Shown here: positions 44,281-54,974 of the stretch, in pieces
Layout of the letters: the number at the start of each line of letters is the position of its first letter
Numbering within the stretch: the first letter of the stretch is position 1
Assembly (NCBI GenBank): GCA_028583685.1
Contig: JAMXIF010001194.1
Coordinates: 4,474,064-4,538,063 of the forward strand
DNA from: Petaurus breviceps papuanus
Taxonomy: Eukaryota; Chordata; Mammalia; Diprotodontia; Petauridae
Length of the DNA stretch: 64,000 nucleotides
Reading direction: 5' to 3'
Program-made: the position numbers and the translations under genes
The notes under the pieces: model-generated
What the model saw: only the letters and a program-made list of their open reading frames with translations
Told to the model about the DNA's origin: nothing
The model's database searches: none

Positions 44281-45590
44281 TTTGCATAACATAAGGTGAT
44301 CAGAACCAAGGGGACAATTTATCCAGTAACAACATTATAAAGATAAACAACTTTGAAAGACTTACTCTGATCAGTGCAATGACCAATCTTGATTCCAGAG
44401 GACTGCTGATAAAGATTGCTACTCATCGAATATATATATGTATATGAGGGTGTATGTGTGTATAAATATATATGTGAGTGCGGGCATTTGTATGCTCATG
44501 TATACATAGACAGAGGGCACAGGATAGGTTGAATATGAAGGGATGATATCTAAAAATAAAATAAAGAGGTGAGAGAGGAATATATTGGGAGAAGGAAAAA
44601 GGGAGAGATATATTAGGGTAAATTATTTCATATAAAAGAGTCAAGAGAACACTTTCAATGGAGAGGAAGAGCAGGAAAGTGAAAGGGAATGGGTCAATCT
44701 CACCCTCATTGAATTTGGCTTAAGGAGGGAATAACATACACATTTAATTGGGTGTCTTACCCTACAGGAAAGCAAGGGGGTAAGGGGATAACAGGTGGGA
44801 TGATAGAAGGGAGGGCAGATTGGGGGAGAGGGTAGTTAGAAGCAAACACTTTTGAAAAGGGACAGGGTCAAAGTAGAAAATAGAATAAGTGGGGGGCAGG
44901 TTAGGATGGAGGCAAATATAGTCTTTCACAATATGACTACTATGTCAATGTTTTGCATAACTATATATATACAACCTATGTTGAATTGCTTGTCTTCCCA
45001 ATGAGGGTGGGTGAGGGGGGAAGAGGGGAAAAACTCTGGAACTCAAAGTTTCAAAAACAAATGTTTAAAAAAATTAGTTTTTTTACATGCAACTGGGAAA
45101 TAAGACATACAGGCACTGGGGTATAGAAATCCATCTCACCCTACTAGAAAGTTGGGAAACGATGGGGAAGGATATAAGAGAGAACAGATTGGGGGAAGGG
45201 ATATTCAGTAGACTTTCTATTTTGGGGTGGGGGTAGGGGAAAGACAGAGAGAAAAATCTGTAACTCAAAATCTTGTGGAAATGAATGTTGAAAACTAAAA
45301 GTAAATCAATAATTTGGGGGAAAAAAAGATTGCTACCCATCTCCTGACAGAGAGGTGATGGACCCAGGGAGTGGAATGAGACAATATTTTCAGACAGAGC
45401 CGATGTGGGAATTTGTTTTGTTTGACTAAACATGTTTCTTACAAGGCTGTTGGGTTTTTATGGGTGTTTTTTTTATTTCAATTTGGAGAAGGAAAGAAGG
45501 TAAGGACATAAAAGGGAAGGGACCAGTATTAGGTTGTAAAAGAAACAAAAAAAAGAAGAGTGTCATTGAAGTGGCTTTTTTAAAACACAG
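44281..45590 (+). mobile_element. L1 3' end interrupted by another retrotransposon
   Basis: The left part (to 44426) has CTTTGAAAGACTTACTCTGA, CAATGACCAATCTTGATTCC, AGAGGACTGCTGATAAAGAT. After the insert it continues with CATCTCCTGACAGAGAGGTG, GATGTGGGAATTTGTTTTGT and a T-rich tract. The joined order equals that of 21130-21400. Confidence 0.82.
44427..45324 (+). mobile_element. Family A LINE tail, copy 2, with 16-bp TSD
   Basis: 5'-truncated copy of the same tail as 1-1313, from the AT microsatellite to the A-rich end. It is flanked by AAAGATTGCTACTCAT (44411-44426) and AAAGATTGCTACCCAT (45325-45340): 16 bp, one mismatch. This proves endonuclease/target-primed insertion and places it after the L1 copy around it. 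Confidence 0.92.
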
Positions 45591-45699
45591 AAGAGAACAG
45601 AAGGAGGTAGACAAGCTGGAGGGTTTTTGATAGTTACATGTTGATTTCGTTATTTATGTAAGATTCTACCAGAGCAACACTGGCTACATTTCCCCCCTA

Positions 45700-46480
45700 A
45701 AGATTGTAAGGGTACCCCCTGAGAAGTCAGGGAAATCTTTCTCTGATGCTATAGGCTCAAGACCCCATACTGGCGTGGACCTCCCCTCCCCAACTGTTAA
45801 CCAATGATTAGCTCCCTAGTTTCATTTAACCAATCAAAATCAATCAACTTTTTTTTTTCAAAGGGATATAAATAGTGAAAATGCAGAAAGGAGAGAAATA
45901 GAATGATTTCCCTTCAGCGCTTAGGTGGAGGGGCACATGCTCCTTGGTACTTGGAAAAAGTGGACTCAAATTTAATGCGATTTCTACATAGCATTGGTGT
46001 CACCAAGTTCTCTTCCACATGTGGCATGGTCAATGGACAGATGAGTCAGCATCTCCATTACTGCTGGGATAGGTCTGAACGAATTGCTCAGGACTTTGAT
46101 CCTCATCCTGTGGCTTTGGGCAAAATCCCAGCATGGACCTCAGTGCCCAGTTTGAGTGGCTTAACTCTCCAGACCTTTTGAAGCTCACAAGGTCATGGCT
46201 GTCTCTAGTATCCTTCATCTAAAGATGGGGGGGGGGAGAAGATGTAATGGAGACATAAGCAAGAGCAAGGCCTCCCACTAAGAGGTCACAGGGATCCAGT
46301 GGAGAAAGGTCTGAGGCCTCCCTCCCCACCAAGGACTTAGCCTTTGCTTTCTCCCTTGGACAAGCAATGAGGAACAAGCGTCAGCAGCTTTGGTTAGTTA
46401 GTGTCTTTTTTATGCACCCCAATGCTGCCTTGGCATAAAATGAACAGTCCCCTTCTTCATACCAAAACTAGCTGCAGAAA
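45700..46480 (+). mobile_element. Old LTR-like repeat, copy 1 (fossil)
   Basis: Homologous along its length to 51670-52470 (shared blocks GTACCCCCTGAGA, CATTTAA, TGAAGCT(C/T)A(C/T)AAGGTCAT, TCCACCAAGG-type). It has a promoter-like TATAAATA word near 45877. A minus MIR has been inserted near its 3' side and homology resumes at 46735-46850. Broken and ancient. The LTR assignment is tentative and the family is not recognised. Confidence 0.45.
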
Positions 46481-46487
46481 AGAGAAA

Positions 46488-46735
46488 GGAGAAATAAACC
46501 TTTATTCAGTACCTACTGTGTGCCAGACACTGTGCTGAGTACTTACAAATATTATCTAAGCTGATATTCACAACCACCCTAAGAGGTAGGCACTATTGCA
46601 CCCATTTTACAGGTGAAGAAAGTGAGGCAGATAAAGGTTAAGTGACTTGCTCAGGGTCACACAGCTGGTGAGTATCTGAGGCTGGATTCCTGACTCCAGC
46701 TGATACAGAGCACATTTGCACATCCTCCAAACCAG
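46488..46735 (-). mobile_element. MIR relic
   Basis: TTCAGTACCTACTGTGTGCC, AAGAGGTAGGCACTATTGCA, CCATTTTACAGGTGAAGAAA and AAGTGACTTGCTCAGGGTCA. One of the best preserved MIR copies here. Confidence 0.85.
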
Positions 46736-46974
46736 GAAGAAGAGCCCTTCTATTGCACGTCATAAAATCTTCCTAGAACTGACTCCCCAGCCTCTTCCAC
46801 ATGGAAATTACATCATCAAAACTCACTCCACATGCTCACAAGTCACATGCTTAAAAGTATGCTAACTGTGACAGATTTACAATTTCATCTCAAATATTCT
46901 TTCCATTCCAATTCGTGTAGGGAAATGCTCGTTTTATTTGGTATTTGTTAAATTCAGAATTTTAAAATTAAATG

Positions 46975-47890
46975 ATTGATGGTGCCGTGAATTGGTCTGG
47001 CTATTCCAGAAAGCCATTTGGAATGATGCCCCAAAAGTTACTAAACTGAGTGTACACTTGGGCCCAGCAATGACATTACTAGGCCTAGACCCCAAAAGGA
47101 TCAAAGAAATAGGGAAAAAAAACGCATATGTAAAAAAATATTTATAGCAGTTCTTTTCATGGTGTCAAACAACTGAAAACTAAGGGTGGGGTGGGGGGGC
47201 CTTCAACTGGGGAATTTCTGAACCAATTACGATGTATTAATGTAATGGAATACCATGCCATAAGAAAAGATGAAAGGGACAGATTCAGAGAAATCTGACA
47301 ATGCTTTTGTGAACTGGTGCAAAATGAAGGGAGCAGAACCAGCATAACAAATTATACCATAATAACAATGTAAAAAAAACCCAAAACGCTGAAGACCTAA
47401 GAACGCTGATCAATGAACCATTTATGTAGTACCCACTATGGGTCAGGTACTCTGATAAGAATTTTTTTAACCAATATTATCTCATTTGATCCTCATAGCA
47501 ACCCTGAAGAGTAGGTGCTATCACAACTGAGGAAACCGAGGCAAAGAGAGGTTAAATGACTTGCTTGGATCACACAACTCTTAAGCATCTGATGCTTTGA
47601 ACTCAGTTCTTTCTGACTCCAGGCCCAGAATTCTATCCACTGTGCACCCAGCAGCTTCTGATGAAGGCAGGACTAAAAAAGAATCATGCTACTCAACTCC
47701 TGACAGGGCGATGATGGACTCAATATGCAGAATGAGACATCCATTTTTGGACATGGCCAATGTGGAAATTTGTTTTGCCTGATTATGCATATTTGTTGCA
47801 AGGGATTTGTCTTCCTTTTTTTCCTTCTCTATTTGAGGGAGGTGAGAAAAAAATGCTTATTAGTTGAAAAAATTAATTAATTTCTTAAAA
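46975..47890 (+). mobile_element. L1 3' end, split by a MIR
   Basis: GAATTGGTCTGGCTATTCCA, GGCCCAGCAATGACATTACT, GGAATACCATGCCATAAGAA (end of ORF2, decayed), then after the MIR at 47403-47660 CAACTCCTGACAGGGCGATG and CCAATGTGGAAATTTGTTTT. Confidence 0.82.
47403..47660 (-). mobile_element. MIR-type SINE inside the L1
   Basis: GTAGTACCCACTATGGGTCA, CTCATTTGATCCTCATAGCA, GAGGAAACCGAGGCAAAGAG and a GTGCACCCAGCAGCTTC end. Its position inside a lineage-specific L1 means that this MIR subfamily stayed active after that L1 inserted. Confidence 0.75.
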
Positions 47891-48354
47891 GAATGGGTCT
47901 CTATCTCTCAGAGGTCATCCAATTCCACTGCCGATTGGCATGGAAACTTTGACCTACTCTGTTTCCAACTTGGGCCAATTGGCCTTTCCTTAGGCATCAT
48001 GGTGACCCCTCCTTTATTGGGGCTTACCATATTGGTGTCACATCTAGTGTAGATACTCAATTGCTTTAGTCCATTAGATTTCAGAACTCTATCAAGCAAT
48101 CCAGATCCTCATAGCAGGGATTACAGATGTGCATGGGAGGGGAGAAAACCTAATTAAAACAAGAAAAAATAATGTTGGTGAGATTTTGATCTAAGAAGAT
48201 TTGGGAAAGAAGAAAATTAAGGAACACAAGAAGCCTTTGAAATTCTAGGGAGAAACCTTACAAATACCCCCATCTTCACAATGCATTGTAGAGAGTGGTT
48301 GGGAAATCTTTAATACAAAAAATTAAATTGAGTTTTATATTTAACAGTTACTGA

Positions 48355-48870
48355 TACACAGCACATTTGAGTTGGAAGGTTCATTGAAACACTGGACATC
48401 AGAGCCAGAATGAACCTTAGAACTTAGAATGCCAGAGAGAGCATGGACCTTGGAACCTAGGACACAGTAGAAGAATGAAAATTTCTGGAGAGTAGATGCT
48501 TGGGCATTTTTCATCTTTGTATCTCCAGCACCTAGCACACTGCTTTACACATTGTGTTTGTTTACTCAAAGCTGAAAGGGTTTTTAGAACTTAAAAATCT
48601 ACATGTCTCTCTCTTAAACTCCAGTCTTATGTCACTAAATGCCTATTGAATTTTTTCACTTGGAGATTCCATAGGAATTTCAAGCTCAACATATTGCAAA
48701 CAGGACTCATTCTCTTTCCCCCCAAATCTACCTCCTCTTCTTTATTTCCTTATTTCTTTCAAGAATACCACTATCCTTCCAGTCACCAGAGTTCACAATC
48801 TAAGTGTTATCCTCAACTCGTCCCCTTCATTCACCCAATTCCCATATCCAGTTAGTTGCTGCAGATACAC
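48355..48870. mobile_element. Tail-unit array, L2 tail and L2 body piece
   Basis: 48355-48475: units GAGTTGGAAGGTTCATTGAA, CAGAGCCAGAATGAACCTTA (minus sense). 48490-48560: GTATCTCCAGCACCTAGCAC. 48610-48865: L2 plus (TTTCAAGCTCAACATATTGC, AAGTGTTATCCTCAACTCGT). Confidence 0.72.
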
Positions 48871-49059
48871 TGGGGGCTGTAGGCACAACCCTGCACACAG
48901 GTGCCATAGGTCATAGGGTTGTCTTCTCGCTGGACGGAAGTAGCAGTGGGATTCAGCAGCCTCCTGGGTATCCAAGCATCCTTTTATTTATGTACTGCAC
49001 TGCTAACTTCCTGGCATGAGGAAGGTGCTAGAAAAGGTGCCTAAAAAATTGCTTTGCCC

Positions 49060-50899
49060 AAACCTGGCCTGCTTACTATGGCAGGTGGGGATCCCATGCT
49101 GCAGTTAAAACACCAAAAAAATGATGTTGATTCTATTCCAGCTGAGGTTTACAAGGCAGGGGATCCACTCTTCATACAAAAGTTGACTGAAATTTTTCAG
49201 CTTATATGGCAAGAGGAAGCTATCCCCCAGGAGTTCAAGGATGCCTCTATAAAGGCAAAGGAAATAGATTGCCCAGTGACAACCACAAGAAGTCCTTCTC
49301 TTTGTCATTGCTGGCAAGATTCTTGCCAGAGTCCTTTATGTAGGCTGATTCTTCACCTGGAACATGATCATCTACCTGAGAGCCAATGTGGCTTCAAAAA
49401 GGGCCAAGGAATGGTCAATATGGTGTTTGCTGCCTGATAACTCCAGAAGAAATGCCAGGAGCAGAACAGAGGTCTGTATATCAGTCTGACCAAGGCCTTT
49501 GATATTGTTAATTGTGAGGGCTTTTGGAAAATTATGGCAAAATTTGTTTGCCTAGAGAAGTCCATCAGTATTATACGTCAGTTTCATGATGGCATACTTG
49601 CACACGTGCTGGATAATGGATGATGCTGTTACACTTTCCCAGTCACCAATGGAATGAAACAAGACCATGGGCTTACTTCCATGCTTTTTAGCATGATGTT
49701 TTCAGTAATGCTGTTGGATGCCTTCAAAGAAGACAAAAATGTCTCAAGGTCAGCTATTGCAAAGACAGTAAATTATTTAACTTGGAAAGGCAACAAGCCA
49801 AGACTAAAGTGGAGGGGGGTTGGTGAATGATTTTTTCTTTTGTTCACAGATGATTGTGCATTCAATGCATGAGGCTGAGATGCAACAAAATATGTACCAA
49901 TTCCCAGCTGCTTATGCTAATTTTGACCTAACAATTAATACCAAGAAAACACAGGTTCTCCACCAGCCAGCACCACACCATCCATACTAATTGTGGCTTG
50001 ACAATGAACACCAAGAAAACAGAAGATCTCCACACTATCCATTCAAAGAACCATCACTTACAGCAAATAGAGAAATATTGAATACTATGGGTAAGTTCAC
50101 TTACCTTGGCAGTATACTTTCCAAGGCTGTAGACACAGATGATGAAGTTGACACACACATTACCAGAACTAGCTCAGTGTTTAGGAGGCTCTGAAGGGAA
50201 GTGTGGGAGAAAAGAGCTATTAGACTGCCTTCTAAACTGAAGGTCTACAGAACCACTGTGCTGACCTCATTGTTGCATGTTTGTGAAACCTGGATAGTAT
50301 ACTAACACCATGCCAGGAAACTGAATTAATTCCATTTGAATTGTCTTACAAAGATTCTGAAGATCACCTGACAGGATAAAGTGCCAGACACTGAGGTCCT
50401 TTCTTGAGCTAAACTGCCAACCTTTCAAACTCTTCTAATACAAAACAACTTCAACAGGCTGGCCACGTTGTTCAAATGCCAAACATATATTTGCCCAAAA
50501 TACTATTTTACAGAAAATTCACACAAGGCAAGCACTCACATGGAGGTCAGAAGAAGCAGTGCAAGGACACTCTCAAGGTCTCTCTGAAGAACTTTGGAAT
50601 TGATTGCATGACATGGGAGACACTGGTAAAGGATACCCACTGTGATATGGCAGCATCAAAGAATGCATTGTACTCAATGCGCGAAGCAGAATTACAGAAG
50701 CTCAGAATAAACATGGGTTATACACATTTAGAGACACCCCCCCCCCCCTGCAAATGTTCATGTGGATACTTGTGTTTGATTTGTGGTAGAGCACTCTGAG
50801 CTCACATCAGTCTGATCAGCCACAGGTGGACACACTATATCTTGACTTCAATATATCATTTTGGTCTTCTTTGAGAATCAAGGACAAAAACCAACCATG
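49060..50899 (+). mobile_element. RTE-clade LINE, reverse transcriptase to 3' end
   Basis: Seen: 49054-49437 reads DSIPAEVYKAGDPLFIQKLT, EIFQLIWQEEAIPQEFKDAS and ESQCGFKKGQGMVN. Later frames give FTYLGSILSKAVDTDDEV and HSHGGQKKQCKDTLKVSLKN. This order (GIPAE, LTE.FQ.IW, PQ.FKDASI, ESQCGF, YLGS.LS, GQKK.YKDTLK) is typical of RTE-clade reverse transcriptases and their C-terminal part. No endonuclease domain is found upstream, so the copy is 5'-truncated. The reading frame is interrupted several times, and one 70-bp duplication lies in the middle (49916-50043). It ends GGACAAAAACCAACC, the short repeated 3' end seen in RTE elements. Not active. Confidence 0.92.
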
Positions 50900-50989
50900 G
50901 AGGTGCCTATTTTGTTGTTGTTGTTTATTTCTTTATTATAGTATAGGAGCCTCCAAAGTCAATAGCAGCCTTATACCTGCTTTAGCATT

Positions 50990-51232
50990 TCATTGTGCCT
51001 TTGATACATGAATTTCTTTCTCCCACCCCACCCCCACCCCAGCAATGTGGAAAGCTATAAAGGAGTTGGGAACACTGGACTGGTTTGCCATTTTCTTCTC
51101 TAGAGGCAAACAGAAGTTAAATGACTTGCCTAGGGTCACACTGCTAGTTAAGTGTCTGAGGTCGGATTTGAACTTGGGTTTTCCTGACTCCCAGTCCAGC
51201 GCTCCATCCACTGACCCATCTAGCTACTTCTT
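50990..51232 (-). mobile_element. MAR1-like SINE, minus strand
   Basis: ACTGGTTTGCCATTTTCTTC, AATGACTTGCCTAGGGTCAC, GTCGGATTTGAACTTGGGTT and ATCCACTGACCCATCTAGCT, in minus order from about 51050. 50990-51050 is a C-rich stretch. Confidence 0.8.
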
Positions 51233-51259
51233 TGTAATAATTAGAACTACCAAAAGTGT

Positions 51260-51660
51260 AATGAGCTGACTCTGGTGAATTTTCTTTCAGGAAGTCTTCA
51301 GGTAAAGTCTGGATGACCACTTATTAGGCTTCTTGTAGATGGGGCTTTTGTTCAGGTACAAATGACCTCTGGGGTCCCTTCCAAATCTGAGATTCCATGA
51401 TTTGGTGATGCCAAAGTAATTCTTTTTTTTTTTGGAGGGGGGAAGGTAGGGCAATTGGGGTTAAGTGACTTACCCAAGGGCACATGGCTAGTTTTGTGTT
51501 GTGTCTGAGGCCAAATTTGAACTCAGGTCCTCCTGACTCCAGGGCCGGTGCTCCATTCACTGTGCCACCTAGCCGCCCCATAAAGTAATTCCTATAAATT
51601 CTGGGAAGCCTTATCACAACTCCCAAAGTCACCAATGAATCAGATTTCCAGAGGAAGACT
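51260..51660 (+). mobile_element. CR1/L3 3' end split by a SINE
   Basis: GTCTGGATGACCACTTATTA, TTTTGTTCAGGTACAAATGA, CTCTGGGGTCCCTTCCAAAT and CTGAGATTCCATGATTTGG are the standard 3' end of CR1/L3, as at 61075-61190. The SINE is at 51423-51581. Confidence 0.8.
51423..51581 (-). mobile_element. tRNA-derived SINE with 10-bp TSD
   Basis: T-run, GGCAATTGGGGTTAAGTGAC, TTTGAACTCAGGTCCTCCTG and GTGCCACCTAGCCGCCCC. AAAGTAATTC at 51413-51422 and 51582-51591. Confidence 0.95.
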
Positions 51661-51669
51661 ATCCTCCTC

Positions 51670-52470
51670 TAAGATCTGGGGGTACCCCCTGAGAGGTCAG
51701 GAGTATCTCCTTAATGCTTCCAGCTCTAGCCTCCATTCTGGGGTAACTTTCTCAATATCAATCACTAGCTGAATAGCACCCCAGTCTCATTTAATCACTT
51801 AACATCATTAACTTTTACAGAGAGAAAGTTACTGGTCAGAAGTCATAAAGAATTCTGTACCTACATGGGAGAAGTGCCACATCCTTCTATCTATCACCTC
51901 ATTTCCTGGGAAGAGTAGACTTAAGCTTAAAGCAGTTTCTACAAAACATTCACCACCAAAATTGCTTCCAATTGTGGTATGACTGATGGAGAAGTGATTC
52001 TTCATTCTGCTTCTTCCTCTGGGGCTAGAGTAAGTAGGTCACCCTTTAAAGCCTCAACTGACATCTCATTTATGCCTGGCTTCCAGCAAATGCCCATAGA
52101 GACTACAGTGCCTATACTTCAGGTTCTCGCCCTTACAACTTTTTGAAGCTTATAAGGTCATAGTTATCTCCAGTACTTCTCTACCTAAAAGCAGGTAAGA
52201 TAGGCCCATCAGAGACAGAAGTAACATCATGGTCTACATGTGCTCACAGACCACCTCACAGCAGCCTGATTAGAGAGTCTCTGTCTCCACCAAGGGCTTA
52301 ACACAGTCTTTGCTTTCTCATTCAAACATAGCCAGGAGAAAAAAGAGAAAGAGGCTCACTTTGACTTCATAATTCCTTTCTATTATAGCCCATGTCTGAC
52401 TTACCAGTCAATCAAAGGTTCTTCTCTTCACCAGGTGGTTAGAGGACCGGAGCCAGAGTAGTTTACATAT
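51670..52470 (+). mobile_element. Old LTR-like repeat, copy 2 (fossil)
   Basis: Second copy of the repeat at 45700, same orientation, clearly diverged from it. Blocks in common include GGTACCCCCTGAGAGGTCAG and GAAGCTTATAAGGTCATAGT. The DNA between the copies is L1, MIR, L2 and RTE, so they are not the two ends of one provirus. Broken and ancient. Confidence 0.45.
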
Positions 52471-52482
52471 GCTCCCAAGTCC

Positions 52483-52764
52483 ATGTGGGAACTGCACCAG
52501 CTGTTGCACCTGCTTGCAAAGACTGGTTATAGACAGACCTCCCATGCCGGGATGGTGAAGAAACACTATGAAATGGCTGCCTCACAGTCATTGATGACAA
52601 AAGATCAGCAAGAAGCGTTAGAAAATATTATAGGAAACTCTTTGTGGGTTTATGAGGGACTGCAAGGAGCATGCTTCCTAGAAATGCATAAAATTAAAAT
52701 GTTACCACATTGGCTCACCTCTAGCCTTCATCAGATCCTTAGCATACCATCCTTTGAAAGATAA
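52483..52764 (+). other. Unidentified 93-codon open frame next to the LTR-like repeat
   Basis: Reads MWELHQLLHLLAKTGYRQTS at its start and SSLHQILSIPSFER at its end, with a leucine/lysine-rich protein-like composition and no match to the repeats that I know. It begins directly where the homology of the two LTR-like copies ends. It could be a relic of the same fossil element, a processed pseudogene or chance. I do not recognise it. Confidence 0.3.
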
Positions 52765-53144
52765 AACACCAGGACTTGGGGTCCTTGTTGCAGACCAACT
52801 GGAGATCCTTTGGTGGAAAGTATAATATATAGAATGGAATTACATCCTTACTGATGTCTCTGAATGGTCTCCTAGAAAAGACACTGTTCCAGGAAACACT
52901 AGGATTTCCCCAGAAGACTTCTTGGAGTCTCTGGGGCTATTTCACAAGTGGCAATAAGTTCTGGATGTTTCTGAGAAACTATGGGCTTTTAAAAATGTTT
53001 TAAGTTTGTGTGGGGATATTACATCTCAATCCAAGCCATGACTGGAGTTCTGGTTCAATTCTCTGCTGTGAGGTTGGTGGATGAAGTGGAGAAACTGACC
53101 CTGGAGAAAGGCAGCCACTGAAAGGAGGCCACAGTATTTTAGTG

Positions 53145-53640
53145 AATGGAGAGCTAGCCTCAAAGTAAGGAAAACGTTTGTTCAAATCCTGTCTCTGACA
53201 CCTTCTGGCTGTGCAACACTGGGCAAGTCACTTAACTTCTTGGTGTTTTCAAGCATCTCTCTAAGACTATATGTTGCAGACTAGATGCCAACTTGCATTG
53301 GTAAATGAACGTTCCCCATCAGGAGTTTCCTATATCCATGAAATCACAGGTCCCATGAAAATAATTTTTTTCTTCTTAAATCCAGTTCTTTTCTCTCTTT
53401 TTGACTCTGGGTAGTATTATCATCTTCACCCAGTGGTGATGCATTTGCTCCCAAGTGAAGTCAGTTCAGAGATCATCAGAGCTTAAATGGTCCTCAGAGA
53501 TCATGTAATCTAACCCTTCACTTTACAATTAGGTAAACTGAGGCTTAGAAAGAGTCAAGGACTTTACTAAGATGGCAATGTAGCAAATGGCAGAGCCAAG
53601 TGCTCTGACTCCAAATCCTGGACTCATTCCCTATAGCTTC
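53145..53640. mobile_element. MIR-type SINE with extension (plus) and MIR relic (minus)
   Basis: 53145-53350: GTTCAAATCCTGTCTCTGAC, ACTATATGTTGCAGACTAGA and CATGAAATCACAGGTCCC (the same extension as 17085-17180). 53470-53640: CACTTTACAATTAGGTAAAC and AGGCTTAGAAAGAGTC. Confidence 0.72.
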
Positions 53641-53684
53641 CCAACAACAACAACAACTAATCCATAAAATTGATACAAGTCCAT

Positions 53685-54045
53685 GGAATCATAGAATTCC
53701 AGAACTGACAGGGCTTCCAGAAGTCACAGAAGAAACAAACACAACAGCAACAAAAACGTCATATAGTCTGACCATCTCCTAGAGATATGATGTGCTAGCT
53801 GTACTAGATGTTCCACATTCTTAAAAAGTGGGCCACTGGGTTCTGCTTGAAATACTTACAGGGAAAAAGCACACATGAGAGACTCTCCCCAGACAATCCA
53901 TACCATTTGGGAACAGTTCTATTATTGGCAAGTTTTGCCAACTATGGGTAGAAAAAGCCTTACATCTGTTCGACAGTCGCCTGGAAAAATGGGGGAAGGG
54001 GACGCAGAAAGAACTTCTATTACAAGCTCTATTCACCATTCTATT
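53685..54045 (-). mobile_element. CR1/L3 3' fragment
   Basis: GGAATCATAGAATTCCAGAA, GACAGGGCTTCCAGAAGTCA and a decayed body with TCTACTTCCTAAAG-type decay to about 54040. Orientation minus. Confidence 0.55.
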
Positions 54046-54059
54046 ATTTAAATATTTAT

Positions 54060-54660
54060 TTCATGACTAATTAATCAATAAACATTTATTAAGCACCTAC
54101 TATGTGTCAGGGACTGTGCTAAGTGCTGGAGATACAGAAAAGGGGCAAAAAACAGTCTCTACCCTCAAGGAGCTCATAAAATGATGATTGTGATGATCCT
54201 CAATAAATACTGATCACTGACCATAAACCAGTAAGAATTTTGTGTCATCATTATTTGTGGCCTGCCTCTGTATGCCTTTGTGGAAATAGTGCCATACCTG
54301 GAATCCAAAGAGACACTTCTTGGAACTCAATACTTATTAGCTATGTGAGGAAGGGTAAATCACTTTCGCTGTCTAGGAAAAGCCTGTTTTCCATACATGA
54401 AATGGGAATAACAATACTTATTCCATCTCTGTCATAGAGTTGTAGAGAAGGCAATTGTCAACCTTAGAGCTATGGAAATGAGTTCTTACCATTCTTGTCC
54501 TAGATTCTTGAAGGCTCTGCCAATGGAGGGCAAGTTCAGATAGATCATACCTGGAAAAACTTTGTGCACAGGACAAGTGATGGACTGAGGTTCTGTTAGT
54601 CATTAAACAAGCATTTATTTAGCACTTACTATGTGCTTGGTGTCCAAGGCCTAACTTAGC
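54060..54660. repeat. Dispersed repeat copies and decayed MIR
   Basis: 54065-54180: CAATAAACATTTATTAAGCA, CCCTCAAGGAGCTCATAAAA (best-preserved copy of the family). 54600-54645: AGCATTTATTTAGCACTTAC. A decayed MIR lies between. Confidence 0.72.
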
Positions 54661-54839
54661 TCAGTAAACCAGAGAAATCAGTCACAAGGTCCATCACAGT
54701 GTGATAAATTCTTTAACCACAGCATTTCTTGAAGACTGTCTACTTATAAATGTATGAAACGGTCTCCATCTGCATCAGTGGATCCTACCCCCATATCAAA
54801 TCCTTGAATTACTGAAGTAAATATTATCTGTGGTACAGA

Positions 54840-54970
54840 AAAAAAACATTGGAGTCAGAAGGTCTGGGTGCAAGTCCCAACTCTGCCATTAACTCTCTGT
54901 GTGACCTCAGGCAAATAATTTCACATCCCTGATTCTTAGTTTCACCATCTATAAAATAAAAATATTGGAA
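54840..54970 (+). mobile_element. MIR relic
   Basis: TTGGAGTCAGAAGGTCTGGG, CTCTGTGTGACCTCAGGCAA and TTTCACCATCTATAAAATAA. Confidence 0.8.
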
Positions 54971-54974
54971 AACA

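Noticed and set aside
45700-52470. The two LTR-like copies as ends of one provirus
   Set aside because: The DNA between is L1, MIR, L2 and RTE, and the copies differ too much from each other.
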